Below are positions 6,446 through 14,481 of a DNA stretch of 64,000 bases, piece by piece. Below the pieces are notes generated by a model. The model was not told the DNA's origin, searched no databases, and saw only the letters and a program-made list of their open reading frames with translations. The stretch is from a virus, in IMG/VR virus record IMGVR_UViG_3300023181_000029, positions 1 to 64,000 of that record; one strand, given 5' to 3'. Made by a program: the position numbers and the translations under genes. Position 1 is the stretch's first letter; each line of letters begins with the position of its first letter.

Positions 6446-6753
6446 GAATCCAAGCATCAGGCACAATAACTAAAGTAACAGTTGACGGCGAGAAGGGTCA
6501 ATTAGTAATTACCGACAAGGACGATAGGCTATATGCCTTTGAGTTCTATAAGAAGGCCGAACTAATCCAAAACCTTAAAGAAGGCACCAGTGTAGAAGTA
6601 ACAGCTTTTATAAATACTCGCGAATGGAATAACAAGTATTTCGTCAACCTCAACGGCACCGAAGTAAAGGTAGTTGGCGATGTATTGAAAAATGCAAGAC
6701 CGGCAGAAGATAATAATAAAGAGGATGAACTGGACGATTCGCTACCCTTCTAG
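6442..6753 (+). CDS. single-stranded DNA-binding-like OB-fold protein
   Basis: A 103-aa protein. Residues 1-80 look like one OB fold (SGTITKVTVDGEKGQLVITD ... SVEVTAFINTREWNNKYFVN), close to the DUF3127 type common in Bacteroidota. The last residues are an acidic tail ending DDSLPF, the hallmark of SSB C-terminal tips that recruit replication partners. The likely role is to coat single-stranded phage DNA. It is shorter than bacterial SSB (about 170 aa). The fold is inferred; the tail is seen directly. Confidence 0.7.
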   Translation: MRIQASGTITKVTVDGEKGQLVITDKDDRLYAFEFYKKAELIQNLKEGTSVEVTAFINTREWNNKYFVNLNGTEVKVVGDVLKNARPAEDNNKEDELDDSLPF

Positions 6754-6756
6754 TAT

Positions 6757-6787
6757 TTTTAGTTTCCATTCTAATTGCGTATATTTA
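6757..6787 (+). promoter_or_regulatory. promoter just upstream of the HNH gene
   Basis: TTTT (6757-6760), 19 bp, TATATTTA (6780-6787). The -7 box ends only five bases before the ATG at 6793, so the message would have almost no leader. Confidence 0.5.
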
Positions 6788-6792
6788 CAAAT

Positions 6793-7314
6793 ATGAAGAA
6801 CTGTAGAAGATGCAACATAGAAAAACCGTTGACAGATTATTACAAACACGCCCAAATGGGCGATGGACACTTGAATATTTGTATTGATTGCACAAAAGCA
6901 AGAATTAACGAGCGGTTTAATAAGAAAATACAAGACCCCAGCTTCAAAGAAAGCGAGAAGCATAGGTCGAGAGAGAAATACCATAGATTATATGCAGGAA
7001 CAATAACCGTAGACCCTGAGTATAAAAAGAAAACAACGGCTAAGTATAATGAAAGATACCCAGAAAAAGCTAAAGCTCAATTATTATCACAACACGTCAA
7101 GCCTCTAATAAAAGGCAATCAGATGCACCATTGGAGTTATAATATTGAACACGCAAAATCTGTTATTGAAATGTCGCCAATGGAACACGCAAAGCTCCAC
7201 CGATACATAAAATACGACCAAGAGCGTATGATGTACCGTGGACTTGGTGGCGTATTGCTTGATACTAGAGAAGCGCATATTGCTTATTACGAAAGTTTAA
7301 AGGATAAGCCGTAG
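6793..7314 (+). CDS. HNH-type endonuclease with zinc finger
   Basis: The ATG at 6793 is preferred; an earlier TTG at 6775 lies inside the promoter. The product is about 173 aa. The N-terminus has two paired cysteines (CRRCNIEKPLTDYY ... ICIDCTKAR), a zinc-binding element. Near residue 115 are MHHWSYNIEHAKSVIEMSP and HAKLHR, an HNH-like metal site. Such proteins are often free-standing homing or packaging-associated nucleases in phages. It lies alone between two promoters, as mobile HNH genes often do. Confidence 0.7.
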   Translation: MKNCRRCNIEKPLTDYYKHAQMGDGHLNICIDCTKARINERFNKKIQDPSFKESEKHRSREKYHRLYAGTITVDPEYKKKTTAKYNERYPEKAKAQLLSQHVKPLIKGNQMHHWSYNIEHAKSVIEMSPMEHAKLHRYIKYDQERMMYRGLGGVLLDTREAHIAYYESLKDKP

Positions 7315-7328
7315 TGTTGCAAATAATT

Positions 7329-7359
7329 CTTGCACATATCATTTTTAGCACTATCTTTG
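7329..7359 (+). promoter_or_regulatory. promoter of the virion/glycosyltransferase operon
   Basis: CTTG (7329-7332), 19 bp, TATCTTTG (7352-7359). It lies between the HNH gene and the ATG at 7391 and gives a leader of about 27 bases. It is the only clear promoter before the long run of genes ending near 17199. Confidence 0.75.
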
Positions 7360-7390
7360 AACTAACGACCAAAACAATCGTTCAAGACGT

Positions 7391-8170
7391 ATGCCGATTT
7401 CTCAATTAATTCCTGTTACCTGTCTGAAAATCAACGGTAACACAGCAAGCCCTACTAACATAGGCATCAACCCTTACAACATTACGTTTGTTTCTCCAAT
7501 AGGAGTGACGGGCAATAACCAAATCATGCTTGACGGCAATGATTCGGCTTACAGAACGCTTGTTGTTAGTGACAATTTGCAAGACATAATCCAAGCATGT
7601 AGCGCTGCTGGTGCTTATGAAGCAGGATTAACCACTTGTACCTGTATAGCGAAGGACGGCAATACGCTTGTTGCCCCGCTATCAATCATAGTAAACACTA
7701 GGTACGTGTCGGAATACATCCCATTGTATAATGAGGATGGTTCTTTCTATGGTACTAAGATGATTTATGTGCAGAAAATGAAGATTCGCGAATGGCGTAG
7801 ACCGATAATTGTGTCGGAAGACCTTATTGGCGTAACTTCTGCCGATACTTACACCTACAGAGGCGAACCAAACAACCCTGCTGGTCAACAACCGGGCAAT
7901 AAGTTTATCGTTAATATGCCACAAGGCGTATTTAAAACCACTCCCCTTACTACCGCTGCTGGTTCGTTCACTACATTTACATTGGAGAACTCATTTATCA
8001 CCCCAACATCGGTGGTTATGTTTGAGATTGACGACTACGCTGGCACAACTGGTACTCCGGTTATCGAGGAAGCAGTTCCGCTTAACGGCTCAATTAGCTT
8101 CCGCGTAAACAACACGGGCGCTGCGGTACTGAATGGTGTGCTTACAATATCGTTTGCGGTAGAATTGTAA
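7391..8170 (+). CDS. probable virion surface or decoration protein
   Basis: A 259-aa protein, strand-rich, with many Thr, Asn and Gly and few charges, as in capsid decoration or fibre proteins. The C-terminal ~90 residues (GSFTTFTLENSFITPTSVVM ... ISFRVNNTGAAVLNGVLTIS) look like one beta sandwich of the kind at the end of phage head or tail proteins. No catalytic motif. Its promoter and the six glycosyltransferase-like genes directly behind it suggest it might be a target for glycosylation; that is inference. Confidence 0.5.
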   Translation: MPISQLIPVTCLKINGNTASPTNIGINPYNITFVSPIGVTGNNQIMLDGNDSAYRTLVVSDNLQDIIQACSAAGAYEAGLTTCTCIAKDGNTLVAPLSIIVNTRYVSEYIPLYNEDGSFYGTKMIYVQKMKIREWRRPIIVSEDLIGVTSADTYTYRGEPNNPAGQQPGNKFIVNMPQGVFKTTPLTTAAGSFTTFTLENSFITPTSVVMFEIDDYAGTTGTPVIEEAVPLNGSISFRVNNTGAAVLNGVLTISFAVEL

Positions 8171-8176
8171 CCGCTT

Positions 8177-8782
8177 ATGATAGGAAAGGTGAGAGTGATT
8201 AATTTAAAAAGGAGAAAAGACCGTATGTTGAAAATGCAGCAAAGACTAGATGGGCGAAATATCCCGTTTGAAGTACTGGAAGCAGTAGATTTTCAGCAAA
8301 CACCTATCTCTCAGGATAAATTATCACACACCGAGTACTGTTGCTTACAATCACATAAAAAGGCACTTGTGGGAAACCATGAGTGCCTTACTATTTTAGA
8401 GGACGATGTGATATTCCACCATGATTTCACCAATAGATTTAAGTCATTCATGTGTAAAGTGCCTGACTGGGACGGGATAATGTGGGGTTGCGTTCACATG
8501 ACGCTACCAAAGTTCGTTAACCCGCAAGTAGTTCAGTGCACTTACACATTAGGGGCATATGCTTTCACAGTTAAACCTCATGTAGCCGCTGAGTTAATCG
8601 CTATGTACGAAGTAGGCGACAAACAATCAGACGTATGTATCGGCGAGTTACAATCCAAGTACAAATTCTATGCACCAACAGAAGGGTTAATAGGTGTAGA
8701 AAAAGATTGGTCTGATGTGAAGCAGATGGTTTACAATCCAAAGACATTTTATTTACGAGATAATTTTCGCTATCGTGATTAA
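8177..8782 (+). CDS. glycosyltransferase family 25-like protein
   Basis: A 201-aa protein. The start (RVINLKRRKDRMLKMQQRLD) is the signature of family 25 glycosyltransferases of the LPS biosynthesis type, and CLTILEDDVIFHHDF near residue 72 gives the ED-D motif for nucleotide-sugar binding. The usual family length is 200-250 aa, so it looks complete. It would transfer a sugar, in the cytoplasm, to a protein or glycan. It is the first of six transferase-like genes; its start follows the putative virion gene by 6 bases. Confidence 0.8.
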   Translation: MIGKVRVINLKRRKDRMLKMQQRLDGRNIPFEVLEAVDFQQTPISQDKLSHTEYCCLQSHKKALVGNHECLTILEDDVIFHHDFTNRFKSFMCKVPDWDGIMWGCVHMTLPKFVNPQVVQCTYTLGAYAFTVKPHVAAELIAMYEVGDKQSDVCIGELQSKYKFYAPTEGLIGVEKDWSDVKQMVYNPKTFYLRDNFRYRD

Positions 8783-9404
8783 TCTATTTACCACATATTA
8801 CAGGGATAAGAACGTTGAGCGCGACTGCGAGAATAGAGATGCCTTATTCGCTAATATCGCGAACCGTAGGATTGACGGTGTATGGATAATGAGTGAAGTT
8901 GAGCCGCCATATAAAGACATATGGTCGCCGATACCACATAGACCTACATTTCAAGACTTCTTTAACAAGGCTAATGAGGTGGTTGAAATATGGAAAGACG
9001 AAACTGTATACTCTATAATCTGCAACACCGACATTTATTTCAAAGACCTCGACCTATCACAACTAGGCGAAAATGAATGTTGGGCACTAACTAGGTGGGA
9101 TATTCAAGAGAGTGGACGCGCAAGGTTCTTAAATAGACCGGATTCGCAAGACGCATGGATATTCAAAGGCAAAATAAAGAAAGGCAACTATAATTTCTGT
9201 AACGGAATTATGGGCTGCGATAACAGGTTAGCTCACGAATTAGAGGTTGCGGGATATAAAGTGCGAAACGTAAGCCTCGATGTTAAAGCATATCACTTAC
9301 ATTTGACGGGCGTTCGTAACTATAAAGAAACAGACAAGAAAGTGCCGCCGCCATATAAAACGTTGTGGCCTGAATTTATTGACCCTGAAAAGAATATGAA
9401 ATGA
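8775..9404 (+). CDS. glycosyltransferase-like protein
   Basis: A 209-aa protein with features of a GT-A fold: FTTYYRDKN at the start, then VYSIICNTDIYFKDLDL near residue 85 with a D-x-D-like NTD, CWALTRWDI, and CNGIMGCDNRLAHELEVAGY near residue 155 as the acceptor-side block. Proteins of this shape occur beside other glycosyltransferases in capsule and phage clusters. The sugar is unknown. It overlaps the gene upstream by 8 bases. Confidence 0.6.
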   Translation: MINLFTTYYRDKNVERDCENRDALFANIANRRIDGVWIMSEVEPPYKDIWSPIPHRPTFQDFFNKANEVVEIWKDETVYSIICNTDIYFKDLDLSQLGENECWALTRWDIQESGRARFLNRPDSQDAWIFKGKIKKGNYNFCNGIMGCDNRLAHELEVAGYKVRNVSLDVKAYHLHLTGVRNYKETDKKVPPPYKTLWPEFIDPEKNMK

Positions 9405-9628
9405 ATGCTAAAGAGGCAAAGGAATTAACTGATAAAATACGTAAATACGAATGTAGTAGCTTGGGCATTTACACTCGTATAGAAGCAGCCGCAAGAGATG
9501 GTCAATCTTGCATATATACAGGGATGCAATTTGGCAACCTAAATAGGGAGGTGCTAACCCAATTGAGTAAAGATGGTTTTATCGTAGAGCCGGGACATTC
9601 TGCGGGTGCTCACATAATTCGTTGGTAA
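9401..9628 (+). CDS. small conserved phage protein (75 aa)
   Basis: A 75-aa protein of a type frequent in tailed phages: N-terminal helix (AKELTDKIRKYECSSLGIYT) and then IEAAARDGQSCIYTGMQF and LSKDGFIVEPGHS. It reads like a small alpha-beta domain ('I..A...G...i.......l..L...Gy.V') with no known function. It sits between two glycosyltransferase genes and is not obviously one itself. Confidence 0.65.
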   Translation: MNAKEAKELTDKIRKYECSSLGIYTRIEAAARDGQSCIYTGMQFGNLNREVLTQLSKDGFIVEPGHSAGAHIIRW

Positions 9629-10540
9629 ATGAAAATATATCATATTGGACTAGCGGCAGGGACAAACGACGGGCTTTGCAGGGAACTGCAAAAGCTAGGT
9701 GAATACTATGAAATAAACACGTCAGTTAAAGGCTTAAAACACCAATGTGTAAATGAAGCCCGTGCGATAAAGCCTGATTTTATATTCATGCAGATACAGT
9801 CACCGGATATTATTGACGCGAGGACTGTGTACCAATTAAAACAAACAGGCGCAAAGATAGTTAACTGGACGGGTGATGTTAGACAGCCTATTCCGCAATG
9901 GTACGTAGAAGTGGGCGCTCATATTGACTACACGTTATTCTCGAATGAGCACGATGTAATTGAATTTACAAGGCTAGGACTACCAGCTAAATTTGTACAG
10001 ATAGGCTACGACCCTGAAATATTTACTCCAAAAGGAATACCGACCAAAGTAGCGGACATAATATTTGCTGGAAATCATTATGGCGAACATTTCCCCTTAG
10101 GTAAATTTAGAGAGAATATTGCTCACACACTAAAGAGAAGTTATAGTTCAGTAGCGGTATTTGGTTCAGGATGGAATCCGACTGGCTGGAAGGACAACGG
10201 CATAGTGTCAGACCTTGAATTGCAATCCGCATTATATCGCGGCTGTAAAATAGGCGTGAATTGCTCACACTTCGATATTGAGCGCTATTCTAGTGATAGG
10301 ATATTGCGAATAATGGGTTCCGGCGCATTTTGTTTAACCCACCACTATAAAGGAATTGAGAAAGATTATGTGGTTGGCGAACATTTAGCGACATTCACTG
10401 ATATGAAAGACCTGATTAATAAGGTTGAGTATTATTTGAACAACGATACTGAACGCGAACGAATAGCTAAAGCAGGGCACGAGCACACTTTGAATAATTT
10501 TACATGGGCACACATGGTTAAAAACATAATGGCTATATGA
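9629..10540 (+). CDS. CgeB-like group 1 glycosyltransferase
   Basis: A 303-aa protein. The N-terminal half has a Rossmann-like start (YHIGLAAGTNDGLCRELQKL) and FIFMQIQSPD, with NWTGDVRQPIPQWY near residue 80. The C-terminal half has IIFAGNHYGEHFPLG, VAVFGSGW, then YSSDRILRIMGSGAFCLTHH and HLATFTDMKDLINKVEYYLN. This order matches GT-B enzymes of the CgeB/glycosyltransferase group 1 type, in which the E/D-R-[IL]-[LF]...G motif binds the sugar nucleotide. Length is typical. It starts directly after the upstream stop. Confidence 0.75.
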   Translation: MKIYHIGLAAGTNDGLCRELQKLGEYYEINTSVKGLKHQCVNEARAIKPDFIFMQIQSPDIIDARTVYQLKQTGAKIVNWTGDVRQPIPQWYVEVGAHIDYTLFSNEHDVIEFTRLGLPAKFVQIGYDPEIFTPKGIPTKVADIIFAGNHYGEHFPLGKFRENIAHTLKRSYSSVAVFGSGWNPTGWKDNGIVSDLELQSALYRGCKIGVNCSHFDIERYSSDRILRIMGSGAFCLTHHYKGIEKDYVVGEHLATFTDMKDLINKVEYYLNNDTERERIAKAGHEHTLNNFTWAHMVKNIMAI

Positions 10541-11250
10541 AAACACTAGCCTACTACCCGCTACACTACGGCAAGGAGTATCTTGATATTTCCCTGCAAT
10601 CTATTTTGCCCCACGTAGACAAAGTGATTATACTGTTTAGTTCGCGTCCTTCATACGGACACGAAACAGTAGACCGAAATCCTGATACGCCCCGTGAAAT
10701 GATGGAGATATGCCTAAAATACCCCAAAGTACAATGGGTAGACATAACCGGAATACGTGGCGAGGGTAATCATCGCGACAGAATACTTAGATACGCGCAA
10801 GACTACGACTTAATACTAGCGGTGGACGCTGATGAGGTTTGGGGCGAAGATTTGCCACAAGCGCTTAAAATGGCTTACGAGGGAACGTCAAGGAATTACA
10901 TGATTAGGGGATATGTAAATTTTTGGCGTTCCTTTAACCATATCTGCAAAGACCACTTCACGCCAGTACGGATAATAAATCTGAAACATGGCGTTGGTGA
11001 AGTAATAATCGAGGGTACGATTTATCATTTCGGAACCGCGCAATCGGAAGCTGTAATGAGATACAAGTATCCTATTCATGGGCACAAAGATGAAATCCGT
11101 CCGAATTGGCTGGAAGAAAAGTACTTCGCAGGCGCAATAAATGATTTACACCCCACATCAATAGGATTGTGGAACGCAGAACCATACGACAAAAAACAAT
11201 TGCCTGATTTAATAAAGGGGCATGTAAATTACAAGAAAGCCGTAATATGA
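10537..11250 (+). CDS. glycosyltransferase family 2-like protein
   Basis: A 237-aa GT-A protein. It starts LAYYPLHYGKEYLDISLQSI, followed by VDKVIILFSSRP, the opening strands of family 2, and has LILAVDADEVWGED near residue 91 with the metal-binding D-A-D. Further on, YMIRGYVNFWRSF and a conserved-looking histidine (YPIHGHKDE) may contact the acceptor. It overlaps the neighbouring genes by 4 bases on each side. Confidence 0.75.
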   Translation: MKTLAYYPLHYGKEYLDISLQSILPHVDKVIILFSSRPSYGHETVDRNPDTPREMMEICLKYPKVQWVDITGIRGEGNHRDRILRYAQDYDLILAVDADEVWGEDLPQALKMAYEGTSRNYMIRGYVNFWRSFNHICKDHFTPVRIINLKHGVGEVIIEGTIYHFGTAQSEAVMRYKYPIHGHKDEIRPNWLEEKYFAGAINDLHPTSIGLWNAEPYDKKQLPDLIKGHVNYKKAVI

Positions 11251-11780
11251 CCCTAGGAGCCGTAATAGTAGAGAACCGTTTAAATGGCGCGTTCTCGTTA
11301 GCATGGAAGTCAGTTGAGAAACTAGGCATACCAATGGTGCATTTCGATAATCCCGATATTAAATCGCTGGAAGACTACAATAAACTATTAACCACGCCTG
11401 ATTTTTGGGAGAACATAGCGTTTGATAAAATACTGATATTTCAAAGTGATTGTCGTGTGTTACGCACCAATATTCAAGACTTCATTCAGTATGATTACGT
11501 TGGTGCACCGTGGGACTTTCAGCAAGACGGCGGTAATGGCGGATTATCGCTCAGAACCAAATCCGTTATGTTGGATGTTATTAAAAACCACCCACGCGCA
11601 AAAGGCATGAATGAGGATATTTATTTCTCAAAGTATATACCTGAACATGGTAAATTAGCGCCGCGTGACGTGTGTATGAGATTCTCCGTTGAAACAGTTT
11701 ATTATCCGACACCATTTGGAATACATGCGCCGTGGAAATGGCTACCAGTTGAACAGGTTAAAAAGTTAATGGTATCGTGA
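11247..11780 (+). CDS. DUF5672 glycosyltransferase-like protein
   Basis: A 177-aa protein with the blocks of DUF5672: DKILIFQSDCRVLR near residue 62, YDYVGAPWDF near 83, GGNGGLSLRTKSVML near 96 and NEDIYFSKYIPEHG near 123. The DUF5672 family is predicted to be a GT-A glycosyltransferase. The Q-S-D would be the metal site and NGGLSLR the acceptor loop. It is the fifth of six transferase-like genes and is coupled to both neighbours by 4-base overlaps. Confidence 0.75.
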   Translation: MTLGAVIVENRLNGAFSLAWKSVEKLGIPMVHFDNPDIKSLEDYNKLLTTPDFWENIAFDKILIFQSDCRVLRTNIQDFIQYDYVGAPWDFQQDGGNGGLSLRTKSVMLDVIKNHPRAKGMNEDIYFSKYIPEHGKLAPRDVCMRFSVETVYYPTPFGIHAPWKWLPVEQVKKLMVS

Positions 11781-12619
11781 ACGGCGTAGCTATTATAGCA
11801 CTAGGCAATAAGGTCTACGGACAGTATGCTTTCAATCTTGCATTGTCAATCAAATGGAACGACAACGCGCCTATCGCTGTGATACACGATAATACTTCGC
11901 TTGAATCATTGTCACATGAGCAATTAGCTTATTTCGACCACCTCATTGAGTGTAAAGAGGATTTTAAAGGCGAATATCAGAAATGCAAGTTTCTTTTGCA
12001 CAAACTAAGTCCATTCAATAGAACCCTGTATATAGACGCAGACAGCCTTTGGTGTCCACATCATACTTTAGACCCGTTTTTAACACATGATATACCATTG
12101 CAAAATAACTTTGCAATATCAACTTGCGGGTACTATAACATAAAAGAGGATAAATCCACGTCAGACAAGTATATGTATTGGGGTAGCCCTTATGAAACTG
12201 CAAAATATTTTAACATTATTGAGGGCAAAATGCCAAAAACATTTGCAGGGTTCTTTATCTTTGATAAGTGCGAGGCGGTAGATAGGGTATTTGAACGGGC
12301 ATTAGAGGTTTATGAATCGAATGCTCCATGTTCAGAATGGAATAATGGTAAGCCTGACGAATACTGTTTTAATGTTGCGCTGATAGATTATCCTTTAGAT
12401 TACGATTGGTGTCCTCAGTATTTTGACCACTTTATAGGATTCAAAACGCACCACCAAATAAAGAAAGAGTTTTGTTCTTTCGGTATGGCGGGACATAAAT
12501 CACATCAGTATATAAAAGACCTGTATAATTCGCTGATAAAACAGTACGGCAACAAGAGAATTGAAACATTTGAATACGTAGATAAAAACACAGTGCTAAA
12601 AAGTAGAGAAGTATGGTGA
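11777..12619 (+). CDS. glycosyltransferase family 8-like protein
   Basis: A 280-aa protein. It opens GVAIIALGNKVYGQYAFNLA, has LSPFNRTLYIDADSLWCPHH near residue 76 with the D-A-D motif, and FAGFFIFDKCEAVDRVFERA near 154, then DEYCFNVALIDYPL. This is the order seen in GT-A enzymes of the family 8 or stealth-like kind. GTG start at 11777. It may add the last sugar in the pathway encoded by this island. Confidence 0.7.
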   Translation: MNGVAIIALGNKVYGQYAFNLALSIKWNDNAPIAVIHDNTSLESLSHEQLAYFDHLIECKEDFKGEYQKCKFLLHKLSPFNRTLYIDADSLWCPHHTLDPFLTHDIPLQNNFAISTCGYYNIKEDKSTSDKYMYWGSPYETAKYFNIIEGKMPKTFAGFFIFDKCEAVDRVFERALEVYESNAPCSEWNNGKPDEYCFNVALIDYPLDYDWCPQYFDHFIGFKTHHQIKKEFCSFGMAGHKSHQYIKDLYNSLIKQYGNKRIETFEYVDKNTVLKSREVW

Positions 12620-12840
12620 ACCCACAAGACTATAAGTACGGATTCCATTGCCAGAGAGGCGCAAAGACAAGACCGGTTATTGAAAGCCTTACCTTTATCT
12701 CAAAAGAAGGCAACCATTTCGTAAAAATCAGACCACTCGAAGAAACATTTGAGTACACTACAGATTACAGCGACAGTTACTTGCCGATGGAAACGAGATT
12801 AGCCAACGATTTCTTGGCGCTTAAAACCAGTAAAAGATGA
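12613..12840 (+). CDS. hypothetical protein (75 aa)
   Basis: A 75-aa protein with KYGFHCQRGAKTRPVIESLT and a LEETFEYTTDYSDSYLPM block. It follows the last glycosyltransferase with an 8-base overlap and precedes the OB-fold-like gene by overlap. No family recognised. Confidence 0.65.
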   Translation: MVNPQDYKYGFHCQRGAKTRPVIESLTFISKEGNHFVKIRPLEETFEYTTDYSDSYLPMETRLANDFLALKTSKR

Positions 12841-13157
12841 TTACGGAAGACCAATGGACAACCGGCAAAGGTCGGAGAATGGAATGGGACGTTGAAATTC
12901 TTGAACTAGGCGTAGTGAAGCAGGTTCACGACAATCTAAGGACACGCGATATAAAGGTCGTAACCATAGAGCAATATCCGCAGCACTTCACTATTACCGC
13001 TATTAACAGGATTATACCGCATACCGAAAAATTAGTTGTAGGTACACGCCAATACATAGAGGTAAATCTTGAGGGTAAAAAAACAATGAAGGGTGAATTT
13101 AAAAACATAATGTTAAGACAAATAGGAAGGACAGATGCTAAAACCAACGTTCAATAA
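12837..13157 (+). CDS. DUF3127/OB-fold-like protein
   Basis: A 106-aa protein. The middle (RDIKVVTIEQYPQHFTITAI) closely resembles the 'REFVvttdEqYPQhi' block of DUF3127, an OB-fold family frequent in Bacteroidota. It is followed by VGTRQYIEVNLEGKKTMKGE in the place of the usual 'vGd.vkv.fnlrGre'. It lacks the acidic tail of the SSB-like protein at 6442. Its location before the co-chaperonins is unusual for a DNA-binding protein. The fold is inferred. Confidence 0.55.
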   Translation: MITEDQWTTGKGRRMEWDVEILELGVVKQVHDNLRTRDIKVVTIEQYPQHFTITAINRIIPHTEKLVVGTRQYIEVNLEGKKTMKGEFKNIMLRQIGRTDAKTNVQ

Positions 13158-13650
13158 TATCAAGATACGCCCATATTTGTGGGGTGAAAAGACCAATGGT
13201 GGGTTATTTATACCAGAGCCATCGCAAAAAAGACTACAGCCATTCGGCGAGATAACAGCCGTAGGCGACGGTTCGACCGAAAAGCCAATGACGTTTAAGG
13301 TTGGCGACATAGTATTGCTTCCTGCAAAAAAGAACAACTACTACGACGAAGACAAGGTGAAGCACCTGATTTGCTCGCAGTACGATATTTACCTCAGCAA
13401 GAACGACAAATTACAAGCTAGACAGGCGTGGGTATTAATCACGCCTGAAAAAGAGTACGATGGCCCTATTGTAATGATAGAAGAAACTCTACGTCACATG
13501 GGTAAAGTTATATCAGTAGGCGAACAGTGCGAAGTTATAAAAGAGGGTGACAGGGTTTATTATGAGGGCGCAAGGACTATTTATTACCATGACGAAGATG
13601 GAACTACTTACGAGCTGGTTCATTACTTGGACGTAAAGGCGATTCTATGA
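13135..13650 (+). CDS. GroES-like co-chaperonin, double domain
   Basis: A 171-aa protein made of two GroES-like halves. Half 1 (residues about 5-87) has IKIRPYLWGEKTNGGLFIPE, then PFGEITAVGDGS and FKVGDIVLLPAKK, the order of GroES (binding loop with G-G-[IL], then G-x-V-x-A-V-G, then K-x-G-D-x-V). Half 2 (about 100-171) repeats HMGKVISVGEQCEVIKEGDR. T4 gp31-like phage co-chaperonins help host GroEL fold the capsid protein. The overlap with the gene upstream is 23 bases. Confidence in the first half is high. Confidence 0.75.
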   Translation: MLKPTFNNIKIRPYLWGEKTNGGLFIPEPSQKRLQPFGEITAVGDGSTEKPMTFKVGDIVLLPAKKNNYYDEDKVKHLICSQYDIYLSKNDKLQARQAWVLITPEKEYDGPIVMIEETLRHMGKVISVGEQCEVIKEGDRVYYEGARTIYYHDEDGTTYELVHYLDVKAIL

Positions 13651-14327
13651 AAGCCAACCATAACCACGTAATAGTTAAGGTTGACGAGGACTACGACCAA
13701 GTGCGCGGCATATACGTTGGACTAACCAATAACAATAAGGGCTACAATGCACCACGCACAGGAACAGTAATAGCAGCGCCAGACGAAATAGTATTTAGGG
13801 GCAAGCAAATACGCGCAATCCGTAAGCACCATGAAGATGTAGGTGAAACTAATATCCGATTGATTCAGTACTATACTAAGATTTCTAACCACTACGGCAC
13901 AACGGCTGAATTAAAAGAAGGCGACAAAGTATGGTTTCCTTCGTCAGTGATGATGAATGACCTTAATGATTGCGGTGAATACAAGTCTATTCCATACCAC
14001 TACATTTATTGCGCCAGTCGTGAAGACGAAGTGGTGATGTGTAACGGATACTTATTGGTAGAGCCTGTTATTGAGCAAAAGAATATGTTCTCTATTGACG
14101 GCAACGATAAAGTAACTGAAATGTGGGGCGTGATTAAATATCTCGGCTCGTTAAATAAAGGCTATATCGGCTACCCTGATATTGAAGACGTAGACGAATT
14201 AAAGGCAGGAATGAAAATCGTATTCAATAAAGCATTTCAGACACCATTGGAGAATGACTTGCATAAGCGATTTGACAAAAATTATTTTATCATGCACCGT
14301 AAAGATGTTTTAGGCTATGAAGACTGA
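13647..14327 (+). CDS. second GroES-like co-chaperonin, double domain
   Basis: A 226-aa protein, again with two GroES-like halves. Half 1 begins NHVIVKVDEDYDQVRGIYVG and has RTGTVIAAPDEI and LKEGDKVWFPSS. Half 2 begins NGYLLVEPVIEQ and has MWGVIKYLGSLNK, LKAGMKIVFNKA and YFIMHRKDVLGY. The insert between conserved parts is longer than in GroES. It overlaps the first co-chaperonin by 4 bases and probably works with it, perhaps as a mixed ring that caps host GroEL. Confidence 0.65.
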   Translation: MKANHNHVIVKVDEDYDQVRGIYVGLTNNNKGYNAPRTGTVIAAPDEIVFRGKQIRAIRKHHEDVGETNIRLIQYYTKISNHYGTTAELKEGDKVWFPSSVMMNDLNDCGEYKSIPYHYIYCASREDEVVMCNGYLLVEPVIEQKNMFSIDGNDKVTEMWGVIKYLGSLNKGYIGYPDIEDVDELKAGMKIVFNKAFQTPLENDLHKRFDKNYFIMHRKDVLGYED

Positions 14328-14481
14328 AATAGAAGTGTTAATAACAAGAAAAACAACCGAACCTCATAGTAGTGTTCGGGCAGAGATTATTGTCACTAAA
14401 GAATTATTTACCATTACAGGTGAATTGGCTAATAATTTTGAAATTGACAAAACCTACAAAATAACTATTAGTGAAGTTTAA
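14317..14481 (+). CDS. small hypothetical protein (54 aa)
   Basis: The ATG at 14317 lies 11 bases inside the end of the co-chaperonin gene; TAA ends at 14481, overlapping the next start by 11 bases. The 54-aa product is strand-rich (EIEVLITRK; SVRAEIIVTKELFTITGEL; YKITISEV) and could be one beta domain. The fit between neighbours supports it. Function is unknown. Confidence 0.55.
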   Translation: MKTEIEVLITRKTTEPHSSVRAEIIVTKELFTITGELANNFEIDKTYKITISEV

